From Candidatus Benthicola azotiphorus (GTDB lineage Bacteria; Gemmatimonadota; Gemmatimonadetes; Palauibacterales; Palauibacteraceae), in NCBI GenBank assembly GCA_947581745.1, contig CANPVW010000247.1, positions 1-29,443 on the forward strand: 29,443 nt of DNA, written 5' to 3'. Position 1 is the stretch's first letter, and every line of letters begins with the position of its first letter. Positions 7,548 through 15,090 of the stretch are shown piece by piece. The notes under the pieces were generated by a model. That model was given only the letters and a program-made list of their open reading frames with translations. It was not told where the DNA came from and searched no databases. The position numbers and the translations under genes are program-made.

Positions 7548-8872
7548 GCGTGTCCCTCCGCCTCGATGGTCGATTTCACGGTGATCGTCTCCAGCCCGTG
7601 CGCATGCGGACCCGTCTCCCGCCGCCTCAGCATGAAGGCGAAGAAGAAGCCCAGGAAGCCGAGCACGGAGAAGATCCACATGCCCAGGGCATAGCCACCC
7701 GGATTCGCCGGGCCGGCGCCCGAGAAGTCGTTGGCCCACCCGATCATCCAGTTGAATCCGAACAGGCCGATGTTCTGAATCATCGTCATCAGGCCATAGG
7801 CGGTCCCGAGCTTGGCCTCGTCCACCAGGTAGGCCACGGACGGCCACATGACGGCGGGAACGAGTGAGAAGGCGATCCCCATGATGGCCATCGGGACTTT
7901 GAGGTCGACCGACGTGTAGGCCATCATCAGGTACACGGGGACCAGCATCAGCGAACCGACCATCATGAACAGGGAGCGTCGCCCGACCCGGTCCACCCAC
8001 AGGCCGAACAGCGGGGTCATGATCATCGAGAACAGCGTGATCACGCTGGACAGGAAGCCGGCGGTCTCGCGGCTCACGCCGTGCGCGTCCTGAAAGAACT
8101 TGATCGCGAAAGTCTGGAACGGGAAGATCGCCGAGTAGAAGGTCACACACAGCAGGACCACCCACAGATAGGATCGTCCGAAGCTGAACAGGTCGCCCCA
8201 TTCCACGCGGTCCGTTTCTCCCGCCTCGCCGAGGTCGTAGCGCTTCTCGGCCCGGTCCTCGAGCACCCAGTACACCAGCGCGCCGGCGACGCAGAACGTG
8301 GCGAAGGCGACCGTGATCAGAAGCGGCCATTGCCAGTTCTCGTACGCGGGACGTGCCCACCGCGGTGAATTGAGGGCGAGGAAGGAGCCCAGGCGGGCGA
8401 TCGTCAGGTTGACGCCGAACGCGAAGCTCAGCTCGCGCCCCTTGAACCAGCGGGCGATTCCCACGGTCACGGAGACGATCAGGGACTCGGCGCCGATTCC
8501 GAAGATCAGACGACCGGCAGCCATGACCATGAACTCGCCCGTCGCCGCTGTCGTTGCGGCCCCCGTGAAACACAACGCGCCGAACAGAAGAGTCGCCTTC
8601 TTGACCCCGATCCGGTCGATGATGATCCCGCCGATCAGGACCATGATGATGTTCGGGAAGCTGTAGATCGCGTTCAGCGCCCCGATCCGGCTGTCCGAGA
8701 AGCCCAGCTGGTCCCGCAGCAGGTCGGCGATCGGGCTGATCGCGTCGTACACGTAGTAGTTGCCGAACATCGCCAGGCTGATCACCACGAGGACGACCCA
8801 GCGGAAGACGGCGGGCGGTGGGGGCTTGAGGCCGGCGCCAGCGGCCGTGGACAGGCTCTGATCTGAGGTCAT
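7544..8872 (-). CDS. MFS permease, MFSD1-like (possible dipeptide/peptide transporter)
   Basis: The 442-residue protein has about 12 membrane helices. Signatures include SLAMFGNYYVYDAISPIAD in helix 1, GIIIDRIGVKKATLLFGALC in loop 2-3, GRLIFGIGAESLIVSVTVG in helix 4 and GLWVDRVGRRSLFMMVGS in the second half. FGIGAESL followed by VGIARWFKGRELSFAFGVNLTIARLGSFLAL closely recalls MFSD1-like transporters, of which the animal member is a lysosomal dipeptide uniporter. I base this on remembered motifs, not an alignment. Its stop overlaps the start of the P1 peptidase gene (GTGA), so the two are probably co-translated, which supports a peptide-related substrate. The ATG at 8872 lacks a strong ribosome binding site. 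Confidence 0.85.
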   Translation of the reverse strand: MTSDQSLSTAAGAGLKPPPPAVFRWVVLVVISLAMFGNYYVYDAISPIADLLRDQLGFSDSRIGALNAIYSFPNIIMVLIGGIIIDRIGVKKATLLFGALCFTGAATTAATGEFMVMAAGRLIFGIGAESLIVSVTVGIARWFKGRELSFAFGVNLTIARLGSFLALNSPRWARPAYENWQWPLLITVAFATFCVAGALVYWVLEDRAEKRYDLGEAGETDRVEWGDLFSFGRSYLWVVLLCVTFYSAIFPFQTFAIKFFQDAHGVSRETAGFLSSVITLFSMIMTPLFGLWVDRVGRRSLFMMVGSLMLVPVYLMMAYTSVDLKVPMAIMGIAFSLVPAVMWPSVAYLVDEAKLGTAYGLMTMIQNIGLFGFNWMIGWANDFSGAGPANPGGYALGMWIFSVLGFLGFFFAFMLRRRETGPHAHGLETITVKSTIEAEGHA

Positions 8873-8976
8873 GGCTATCGTCGGATCACGAGGGGAGGCC
8901 CCGGCGGGCCGCGAACGAGCCCGAAGTTAGCCGCTTGGTCGAAGCCTCGCGAGACGGACCTGTCGCGGGCGTCGCG

Positions 8977-10449
8977 TCAGCCTGCGGCCAGCACCGCCTC
9001 CCGCGCTCTCTCCAGCGCATCCAGCAGCAACGCCAGGTCTTCGCGCCGCGTCCGGTGGTTCGTGATCGCGACCCGGATGCACAGGTGGCCGTCGATCTCG
9101 GCGCTGCTCGGAACGGCGACGCCGCTTTCCTGCACCCGCATCACGATCTCGCGGTTGAGCTCGTCGCTCTCGATCGGGATCTCGGCCGGCGCTACGGCGC
9201 GGAAGCAGACGATGTTGAGGGATGCCGGAGCAGCCAGTCGGAAGGACTTGCTATCCTCGATTCGATCCGCCAGCCAGGTCGCCTGCGCGCAGTTCTTCTC
9301 GACCATTCTCCCGAGGCGGTCGAGCCCGTGGGACCGAAGGCTGATCCAGACCTTGAGAGCCCGGAAGCCGCGGGAGAGCTCAGGCCCGTAGTCCGTGAAC
9401 CAGGGGTCCCCCGACCCGGGGCCGCGCTCGAAGCGGCTCAGGTAGTCGCGGTCCGCCGAGAAGGTCGCGCGGTGCGCGGCGGCATCTCGCACCAGAACGC
9501 AGCCCGCGTCGTACGGAACGTGCATCCACTTGTGGAGATCGAACGCCAGACTGTCCGCTTTCTCGATGCCGGCGAGGCGTGAGCGCAGACGTTCGCTCAG
9601 GATGAGCGCGCCCGCGAAAGCCGCATCGACGTGAAGCCACAGGCCGCCGGCTTCCGCCACGTCGGCCAGCACCTCCAGGTCGTCGATCACACCTGTGGCC
9701 ACCGAGCCGGCCGTACCGACGATGCAGAACGGGTGGAGGCCCGCCTTCCGGTCCGCCGCGATCATCGCCTCGAGCGCCCGCGGGTCGATCCCGGATGCGG
9801 CTCGCTCGGGCACCTGGCGCAGAGATCCGGCTCCGAGGCCGAGAAGCTCCAGCGCCTTCCGGATCGACACGTGCGCCCCGGTCGAAGCGTAGGCGATCAG
9901 AGGAGCGGGAGCCGCTTCCAGACCTCGCCGCCGAATGTCGCCCGGCGCGGTGCTCTCCCTGGCCACGGCCAGACCTACGATCGTCGCCATCGAGGTGCCG
10001 CTCACGAGCAGTCCGCCGCAATCGGAAGGGAAGCCGAACAGGTCGGCCATCCAGCCGATCACCTGGCGCTCTACGTAAACGGCCGCCTGCTCTCGACCCC
10101 CCACGTTGCAGTTCATGAAGCCGGCCGCCAGCTCGGCGATGGCTCCCTCCACCGTTCCCGTGCCGTGCACCCAGCCGAAGAAGCGCGGATGGGTGTTGCC
10201 TGTCGCATAGGGGAGGATGTCGCGTCGGAAGTCCTCCAGTACGTCCGTCAGCGCCATCGGGTCGCGGCTCGCCGGGGTGGCCAGCCGCTCCTTCACCTCG
10301 GGCGGAATGGGACTCCAGGCAGGCTGTTCGCGTACGGACGACAGACGGTCGAGCAGCTCATCCAGCAACTCGTGCCCCGACCGGCGGACCTCCGACCAGT
10401 CGTCGGGATCCAGCGTCGACTCGGACGAGGACGGCTGGGGAGGTTGCAC
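8977..10449 (-). CDS. Group II PLP-dependent decarboxylase (aromatic-L-amino-acid decarboxylase type)
   Basis: The 490-residue product belongs to the group II decarboxylases (DDC/TDC/GAD-like fold). Motifs in order are THPRFFGWVHGTGTVEGAIAE, GGLLVSGTSMATIVGLAVAR (phosphate binding), YASTGAHVSIRKALELLGLG, GTAGSVATGVIDDLEVLADV, LHVDAAFAGALILSE (Asp that pairs with the PLP ring nitrogen), and SLAFDLHKWMHVPYDAGCVLVRD with the Schiff-base Lys307 after His306. Family enzymes remove CO2 from aromatic or other L-amino acids; some plant and insect relatives are aldehyde synthases. The substrate is not readable here. GTG 10449 is chosen because it lies eight bases after the upstream FmdB-like stop; an ATG 160 bp upstream in the same frame would overlap that gene. 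A 104 bp gap without notable features separates it from the MFS gene. Confidence 0.9.
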   Translation of the reverse strand: MQPPQPSSSESTLDPDDWSEVRRSGHELLDELLDRLSSVREQPAWSPIPPEVKERLATPASRDPMALTDVLEDFRRDILPYATGNTHPRFFGWVHGTGTVEGAIAELAAGFMNCNVGGREQAAVYVERQVIGWMADLFGFPSDCGGLLVSGTSMATIVGLAVARESTAPGDIRRRGLEAAPAPLIAYASTGAHVSIRKALELLGLGAGSLRQVPERAASGIDPRALEAMIAADRKAGLHPFCIVGTAGSVATGVIDDLEVLADVAEAGGLWLHVDAAFAGALILSERLRSRLAGIEKADSLAFDLHKWMHVPYDAGCVLVRDAAAHRATFSADRDYLSRFERGPGSGDPWFTDYGPELSRGFRALKVWISLRSHGLDRLGRMVEKNCAQATWLADRIEDSKSFRLAAPASLNIVCFRAVAPAEIPIESDELNREIVMRVQESGVAVPSSAEIDGHLCIRVAITNHRTRREDLALLLDALERAREAVLAAG

Positions 10450-10457
10450 GCATCCGG

Positions 10458-10700
10458 TCAGGCGTCGAACGAACACCCGCAGGAGGGGCCGCACGACGGG
10501 CCGGAGCTCGAGCCCGTCGAACCCGTCATCGGAACCGGAGCGCCCATCAGCCGGCGAAGCGGCGCGTCGGTGGGCGTGTCGCCCGGGTCGATCCCTGCCG
10601 TCCGGCACAACTCACCCCAAGTCTTCAGCGACTCGGACATCCCGTGCCGGACCTCGACAGTCCGGTCGTTCGCTTCACAGTAGTAGTCGTACAGTGCCAT
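10458..10700 (-). CDS. FmdB-like small zinc-ribbon-derived protein with degenerate Cys set
   Basis: The 80-residue protein starts MALYDYYCEANDRTVEVRHGMSE, the classic beginning of FmdB-type zinc ribbons (xxYxYxCxxC...F/VExxxxM). Here each knuckle keeps only one Cys (Cys8 and Cys32) instead of the usual CxxC pairs. A Gly/Ser-rich tail ends in SCGPSCGCSFDA with Cys70, Cys74 and Cys76, which might restore metal binding. The function of such mini-proteins is unclear; some relatives are annotated as regulators of C1 metabolism. It is the first gene of a probable operon with the decarboxylase, with only 8 bp between them. A TATAAT box lies about 71 bp upstream of the start. Confidence 0.75.
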   Translation of the reverse strand: MALYDYYCEANDRTVEVRHGMSESLKTWGELCRTAGIDPGDTPTDAPLRRLMGAPVPMTGSTGSSSGPSCGPSCGCSFDA

Positions 10701-10727
10701 GCTTCCTCTCCATACAGTCCTGTCAGC

Positions 10728-10749
10728 GTGCCGGCCACCCGGCCGACAC
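10728..10749. promoter_or_regulatory. Leader hairpin upstream of the FmdB-like gene
   Basis: GTGCCGGCC (10728-10736) and GGCCGACAC (10741-10749) form a nine-bp stem with one mismatch and an ACCC loop. It lies between the candidate TATAAT box and the FmdB-like ATG, so it would form in that gene's 5' untranslated RNA. No T-tract follows. It may control expression or simply be a GC-rich structure. Confidence 0.3.
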
Positions 10750-10770
10750 GGGTATCGTTCTCGGTTCTCT

Positions 10771-10776
10771 ATTATA
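10771..10776 (-). promoter_or_regulatory. Candidate -10 box (TATAAT) for the FmdB-like/decarboxylase operon
   Basis: The minus strand reads GCGTATAATAGAG, a perfect TATAAT in otherwise GC-rich DNA, about 71 bp before the ATG at 10700. No recognisable -35 lies 16-18 bp upstream, so it may rely on an activator. The 195 bp gap (10701-10895) holds no gene. Confidence 0.35.
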
Positions 10777-10895
10777 CGCCTCGGGTTCCCGTACGCGGCA
10801 GGGTCAGCGTTCAGCGGCCTCCAGTCGCAAGAAGAAGCCGCGCCGGCCCGTGCTCGAGGCCGGCGGAATCGGGCACATGCCTGCTCTCCGGAAGG

Positions 10896-11129
10896 TCAGT
10901 CCACCGGTGTGTGTCGAACGGCGTGGGCGTAGGTGCGGGACAGAAGCCACTCGCCCATGGCCTGCATCTCCCGGTTCACCCATCCGGCGACGGCATCCCA
11001 TGCCACCGACCACGCGAGAAAGAGGGGCCGGAACACGGCAAGTCCGAACAGGAAGCCGAGGGTGAGGACGAAGAGGGCTGGAATGGCCCACGCCGCCAAG
11101 ATCAATGGAATCCCGATGAGCTGGAGCAT
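10896..11129 (-). CDS. Small two-TM membrane protein, unknown
   Basis: The 77-residue product begins MLQLIGIPLILAAWAIPALF and has two hydrophobic stretches (about residues 3-22 and 24-45), followed by an amphipathic tail with W, R and E residues ending HAVRHTPVD. ATG 11129 has a good GGGAGGCGGAC ribosome binding site, which supports a real gene. I recognise no family. It lies between the FmdB-like gene and the cysteine peptidase gene, all on the minus strand, with gaps of 195 and 88 bp. It could be a small inner-membrane accessory protein, but nothing points to a role. Confidence 0.6.
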   Translation of the reverse strand: MLQLIGIPLILAAWAIPALFVLTLGFLFGLAVFRPLFLAWSVAWDAVAGWVNREMQAMGEWLLSRTYAHAVRHTPVD

Positions 11130-11217
11130 GTCCGCCTCCCTGGTCGAGTCAACCTGCCGTAGTGACTACCCCGCGTGGGCGAGATCGATTCGTGGTACCT
11201 CGCGGGTCCGGCGCGAA

Positions 11218-12378
11218 TCAGTGATCACCGCCGAAATGGCCCATCATGTCGGGCGCGAGGGCATCGGGATGCACCATGTAGGCCAGCACCCGCATGGCCA
11301 TCCAGTCACCGCGAATCCACACGTATCCTCTCCGGCCCGAGCTCGTGCCGTGTGAGTTCTTGATCAGATACCAGTCCTGGCCATCCACCACTCGATGATC
11401 CACGGCGAGCACGAGGTGGTCGTCCGTCGTCCTTCCCTCCTCGAAGTCTCGCTGCCTCGACTCCTGGTTGATCAGGTAGCCGGGAAGCATGTCCGGGTGC
11501 ATCACGGCGATCCCGGCGCCGTTCCACGAGGCGCCCCTGTCACCCCAGTCGGTATCGATCACGACCGGAAAGCCCTTGTCGAGGGCCTGGTTGATCGCAC
11601 GGATCCAATCGTCGAGGGGCACGTTGTAGTATCCGTCGTAGTCCCACCAGTTGTCGGGCACGTCCAGCTCGCCACGGGCGTAGAACGGGAAGTCGGTATA
11701 GGAGGTGATCTCCCAGTACGAGGCGAGATCCAGCCCCAGGTAGTCGGTCGCGTACTGGATCGGGGTCATCGCCCGGCCATCGACGGTGATCATCTCGGGC
11801 GGAGGAGCGAGGTGCCGATCCAGGACCTCGCGGATGTCGGCCACGACCGCGTCTTCCGACCAGTCGCCGCTCGCGGCGTGCGCCTCCAGGACGGCGTTCA
11901 GGTCGGTTCGCATCGCTCCGTAGTCCTCGACCACGGCGAAGTCCGCCTCGGGGACGATGCCGTACTTCTGCACCAGCCAGGTCACGTCGTGACTCAGTCC
12001 CCCATCCGTGAAGCGGGCCCCCTCACCACCACGCCGCGCATACTCCCGTGCCTTCTCGACGTAAGCCCAGTAGACCACGTAGTAGTCCGACAGGTCGAGC
12101 TCTTCCCGCGCTTCAGCCAGTGCCACCGCCAGATCTTCGTTGGTGCGCAGGACCTCCGACTCGAGAAACGCGACGGTCGAGAAGCTCCAGCAGGTACCGC
12201 CTCGCTGCTGTTTGATCGACGTGTGCGCGATGTCGGTTCCCAGCCAGTTCGGCGCCTGGATCGCATCGAAGAACGCCTGACGCTCCGCCGCATCGGAGGC
12301 GGATTGCGCCGGCAGCACGGCCGGAGTGATGAGGGCCGCGATCGCGGCGGCCGCAAGGAGGCGCGCCCTGTCAAGCAT
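11218..12378 (-). CDS. Exported C1-family cysteine peptidase (bleomycin hydrolase/PepC type)
   Basis: The 386-residue protein starts at ATG 12378 with GGGAG upstream. It opens with a signal peptide (MLDRARLLAAAAIAALITPAVLPAQS, cleavage near residue 26). Catalytic motifs of papain-like C1B peptidases are present: QQRGGTCWSFSTVAFLES with oxyanion Gln57 and nucleophile Cys63, His321 in TDDHLVLAVDH, and Asn341 in IKNSHGTSSGRRGYVWI. The common NSWG is NSHG here. Bleomycin hydrolase and PepC are usually cytosolic hexameric aminopeptidases, so an exported form is notable though known in some phyla. Length is a little below the ~450 of PepC. The likely role is trimming peptides in the periplasm or outside the cell. 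A longer in-frame start at 12447 lies before the signal peptide and lacks support. Confidence 0.88.
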   Translation of the reverse strand: MLDRARLLAAAAIAALITPAVLPAQSASDAAERQAFFDAIQAPNWLGTDIAHTSIKQQRGGTCWSFSTVAFLESEVLRTNEDLAVALAEAREELDLSDYYVVYWAYVEKAREYARRGGEGARFTDGGLSHDVTWLVQKYGIVPEADFAVVEDYGAMRTDLNAVLEAHAASGDWSEDAVVADIREVLDRHLAPPPEMITVDGRAMTPIQYATDYLGLDLASYWEITSYTDFPFYARGELDVPDNWWDYDGYYNVPLDDWIRAINQALDKGFPVVIDTDWGDRGASWNGAGIAVMHPDMLPGYLINQESRQRDFEEGRTTDDHLVLAVDHRVVDGQDWYLIKNSHGTSSGRRGYVWIRGDWMAMRVLAYMVHPDALAPDMMGHFGGDH

Positions 12379-12462
12379 GTCTGCACTCCCGGAGAGCGGT
12401 GTGACACCTGGGAAAAGAAGGCGTTCGAACCCCTTTTCGAAAAGCAAGACTCGTGCGGCTGT

Positions 12463-12490
12463 GGTCGAAGGCCCGGGAGGCCTTCCGACC
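12463..12490. promoter_or_regulatory. Long bulged hairpin in the gap upstream of the cysteine peptidase gene
   Basis: GGTCG-AAGGCC (12463-12473) pairs with GGCCTT-C-CGACC (12479-12490), giving an 11-bp stem with one bulged C and a five-base loop. It sits about 85 bp upstream of the peptidase ATG within the 295 bp gap 12379-12673. A 12-bp palindrome, CTTTTCGAAAAG (12433-12444), lies next to it. No T-tract follows on either strand. It may be a leader structure or operator; no gene is visible in this gap. Confidence 0.3.
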
Positions 12491-12634
12491 GTGCGAGGAA
12501 GGCTCTGTCAGTCGGTTGGCGGGCAACGAGTTGTGAGGCTGCGCCCTCCATTCGGTAGTCTTTCGATGGCTCGGAATGGACATGGCACGCGGGGCCGCCG
12601 GAGCGCCATGTTGTCGGCGCCAGGCGGCCCGCGC

Positions 12635-12649
12635 GTGACAGGGTGTCAC
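12635..12649. terminator. Perfect inverted repeat just after the double-PDZ gene
   Basis: GTGACA-GGG-TGTCAC is a perfect inverted repeat, 24 bp beyond the stop of the PDZ gene (minus strand). It could be a terminator stem for the sigma-factor operon or protect the mRNA 3' end. The lack of a T-run argues against classic intrinsic termination; it could also be an operator. Confidence 0.3.
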
Positions 12650-12673
12650 ATCCGGCGGCGGCAGCGGAAGTGA

Positions 12674-13879
12674 CTACTTCGAGTCGTCGAGCCGGATTCT
12701 GGTACGCGAATCGGAGGTCACGATCTCTATTTCCCGCCCTGGCTCGATGATGTTCACCACCACGGATCCTGCTCCTCTCACCTCCACGCTCGTCTTACCC
12801 ACGAGGCCCGAATACCTGAGCCTGCTCACATCGGGTGAGACGTAGGCGCGGGCGAGCCCCCCGCTGTACGCCGGAGCCTCCGCGCCCGGCGGGGGCGGAG
12901 GTTCAGGCCTTCGTCCAGCCTGCGCCTGCGTCTCCCGGGTCTGGCCGCCCCGCTGATAGGTCCAGCGGACCGTCTGGCCCGGCTCCACCGATCCGAAGCG
13001 CCGGCCGCCTTCACGGCTGACCAGCGGCTCGCCGTCGATCTCGGTCAGCACGTCACCTCGCCGCAGGCCCGCCGCGGCCGCCGGACTTCCTTCCTGCACC
13101 GAGCTGATCTCGGGCGGCTCGCTGAATTCCCACTCCGATCTGCCGGTCTCGTCCTTCACGCTCCAGCGACAGTCCGTGCACTGGATCCCGAATCCGAACC
13201 AGCCGGATGGCAGCAGCGTGTACGTGGGCCCGGGCACCGGGCCCACGGCCACCACCCCGGCGGAGGCAGCCGCTTCGGCCACAGGCGCTACCGCAGCACG
13301 CGGCACGCCCCGTCCGACGCCGGAGCTCACCACGGCTTCGGCCGACGGGACGGCTGCCTCGACCGGCGCAGAGGGTTCCGCGGGCTCAGCCGCCAGAGCG
13401 GGAGCCTCCGCGTACGCCCCCGTCCGACGGCACTTGCTGCCCACCGTCATCTCCACCGTCCGCTCCCGGTTTTCCGTCCGCACGACCAGGGAGACGCGCT
13501 GCCCCGGTTCCAGGTTGGCCAACCTGCGCCCTCCTTCACCTGTGGTGATCAGGTGCCCGTCCACGGCCACGATCGCATCTCCCTCACGGATTCTCCCGTC
13601 CGCCGGAGATCCCGGGCTCACCGCCCGGACGACAGGCTCCGAGCTGAAGTTCCAGACGCGTTCGTCGCCCGAGTCGGACAGCCGGCAGTTCGAGCATTCG
13701 AAACTGGAGATCCCTACGTCACCCTGTCGCACCAGGCCCGCGGGACACTCTCCGGCGGCGACCCCCACCTGTCCCGGCAACCGCCCGGCGAGCGCCACCA
13801 CGAGCCACCCTGCCATCAGTATGCGGCCCAGAGCCTTCATCGTCGCCGATTCGATTCCGTTCGTCATCCCGTTCACCAC
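12674..13879 (-). CDS. Exported protein with two CxxC-PDZ units, ECF operon member
   Basis: The 401-residue product starts at GTG 13879 (tandem GTG GTG) with a GGGAGGG ribosome binding site. A signal or anchor segment (LGRILMAGWLVVALAGRLPG, about residues 17-36) is followed by two similar units. Unit 1 has FECSNCRLSD (Cys62/Cys65), then a PDZ domain with VRAVSPGSPADGRIREGDAIVAVDG. Unit 2 has IQCTDCRWSV (Cys234/Cys237), then a PDZ domain with ISSVQEGSPAAAAGLRRGDVLTEIDG. Both PDZ domains end in a similar EGGRRxxxxEPGQ stretch. A long Ala/Pro/Val-rich linker joins the units, and a beta-rich C-terminus ends SRTRIRLDDSK. It is probably a periplasmic peptide- or protein-binding factor, with no protease domain. 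It lies 13 bp downstream of the presumed anti-sigma gene. Confidence 0.8.
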   Translation of the reverse strand: MVNGMTNGIESATMKALGRILMAGWLVVALAGRLPGQVGVAAGECPAGLVRQGDVGISSFECSNCRLSDSGDERVWNFSSEPVVRAVSPGSPADGRIREGDAIVAVDGHLITTGEGGRRLANLEPGQRVSLVVRTENRERTVEMTVGSKCRRTGAYAEAPALAAEPAEPSAPVEAAVPSAEAVVSSGVGRGVPRAAVAPVAEAAASAGVVAVGPVPGPTYTLLPSGWFGFGIQCTDCRWSVKDETGRSEWEFSEPPEISSVQEGSPAAAAGLRRGDVLTEIDGEPLVSREGGRRFGSVEPGQTVRWTYQRGGQTRETQAQAGRRPEPPPPPGAEAPAYSGGLARAYVSPDVSRLRYSGLVGKTSVEVRGAGSVVVNIIEPGREIEIVTSDSRTRIRLDDSK

Positions 13880-13892
13880 GCCCTCCCTCTGA

Positions 13893-14498
13893 CTAGAACT
13901 CGACCAGGAGCTGTCCGCCCGGCCCCCGGTCGTTCGATTCCCGTGCCCTCGCCTCGAAGCCCTGCAGGATGCGAGCGGTCAGCGGATCGTCCGGCGCGAG
14001 CCGCACGATCTCGTTGGCCGCAGCCCACAGGGCGGTGAGCGCTACTTCGAGGGCCTGTCCGCTGTCCGCCGGCTGCTGGAAATCGACCTCCGAAAGGGCC
14101 GCGAGCGCCGCCACGTAGTCCGAACCGGTCCGCTGCACTTCGGATGCGAGCCGCGCGTCACGACCCACGAACACGGTCTGGAGAGCATCCGCCGTCTGGC
14201 GGGCCCCCAGCACCTGCCCCACGGACAGCCCACCAGCGAACAGCGCAATTCCCGCCGCGATCGCGGCGGCGGAACGCCACCACGGACGCCGGGTGGACAT
14301 GCCGGAATCCGAGGCGGATTCGACGCGACGCCCGGGACCGGAGGCCAGCAAGCCTTCATCCCTCAGGGTGCGCACCGTCCGCTCTTCGAGCAGCCGTCCC
14401 GGCTCCCTCTCGCGCGGCAGCGCGTCGAGCGCTTCCCGCTCCGCGGCCGTGAGCTCTACCGGCTCAGGCCGGTCGCCCTCATTCCGATCGTCCATCAT
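13893..14498 (-). CDS. Single-TM protein, presumed anti-sigma factor
   Basis: The 201-residue protein overlaps the end of the ECF sigma gene by 4 bp (ATGA), the usual arrangement for a sigma/anti-sigma pair. The N-terminal cytoplasmic part (residues 1-74) is charged, with ELTAAEREALDALPREREP, and contains no HxxxCxxC zinc motif. A single TM helix (about residues 76-98, SAAAIAAGIALFAGGLSVGQVLG) follows, then a periplasmic helical region (ADALQTVFVGRDARLASEVQ...) of about 100 residues. Heavy Ala/Leu/Glu content after the TM suggests a coiled or helical bundle. I infer anti-sigma function from position and topology; no diagnostic domain is visible. Confidence 0.7.
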   Translation of the reverse strand: MMDDRNEGDRPEPVELTAAEREALDALPREREPGRLLEERTVRTLRDEGLLASGPGRRVESASDSGMSTRRPWWRSAAAIAAGIALFAGGLSVGQVLGARQTADALQTVFVGRDARLASEVQRTGSDYVAALAALSEVDFQQPADSGQALEVALTALWAAANEIVRLAPDDPLTARILQGFEARARESNDRGPGGQLLVEF

Positions 14499-15055
14499 GT
14501 CACGTCTCCCTGCTCTGAGCCGGCCGGGTTCAGCATCCGGCGCATGGCGCGTCGCGCGGACCAGAGCTGGCTCTTGGATGTCCCCTCGGTGACGCCGAGC
14601 TGTTCGGCGATCTCGGTATGCTTGAAGCCCTCGATGTCATGCAGCACGAGAACGGCCCGGAAGCCGGCCGGAAGCAACGAGATCGCTCTCTCCAGGTCGA
14701 CCCGGTCTTCGCGGTGTTCGACCTGGCCCGCCGCAAGCGACAGCTCGGGCAGGTCGGTCCACCGGCCGCTCGAGCGGAGCCGGTTGCGACACAGGTTGAG
14801 ACCGATGCCCGTCAGCCAGGTCTCGAACTTCGACTCCCATCGGAAGTCTCCGAGGTTGCGGCTGGCCCGGATCCACGTGTCCTGCACTACGTCCTCCGCT
14901 TCCGGCTCGTCCCCGCCCATGATGCGGAGCACGAACTGATGCAGTCTCGGCGTGTGGCGGCGATACAGCTCGCGGAACGCGGATTCGTCGCGCGCCCCGA
15001 CGATGCGTTCGGCCAGTATCCGGTCGGATGTCGGTACCACCGCTTGTGCTCTCAT
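14495..15055 (-). CDS. ECF-type RNA polymerase sigma factor
   Basis: The 186-residue protein has both ECF domains. Sigma2 (about residues 20-95) includes ARDESAFRELYRRHTPRLHQF and DEPEAEDVVQDTWIRASRNL, with the FRWESKFETWLTGIGLNLCRNRLR motif that melts promoter DNA. Sigma4 (about residues 117-175) includes LERAISLLPAGFRAVLVLHDIEGF and the helix-turn-helix HTEIAEQLGVTEGTSKSQLWSARRAM for -35 recognition. It directs RNA polymerase to a small regulon, normally held inactive by the membrane anti-sigma factor encoded next. The 239 bp upstream region contains tandem hairpin repeats and would hold its promoter. The start ATG 15055 has only a weak ribosome binding site. Confidence 0.93.
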   Translation of the reverse strand: MRAQAVVPTSDRILAERIVGARDESAFRELYRRHTPRLHQFVLRIMGGDEPEAEDVVQDTWIRASRNLGDFRWESKFETWLTGIGLNLCRNRLRSSGRWTDLPELSLAAGQVEHREDRVDLERAISLLPAGFRAVLVLHDIEGFKHTEIAEQLGVTEGTSKSQLWSARRAMRRMLNPAGSEQGDVT

Positions 15056-15090
15056 TCCGAATCTGAGTGTGGCGTGACCGGCGAAAGGTT

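Noticed and set aside
6474..8573. A single 699-residue open frame covering the P1 peptidase and most of the MFS gene
   Set aside because: Only the last 357 codons encode peptidase sequence. The upstream half is out-of-frame translation of the MFS gene, and a GTG with a signal peptide marks the true start at 7547.
10449..10608. Upstream in-frame start of the decarboxylase
   Set aside because: The added segment lies inside the FmdB-like gene and is Arg/Gly-rich without similarity to the family; GTG 10449 follows the stop of that gene closely.
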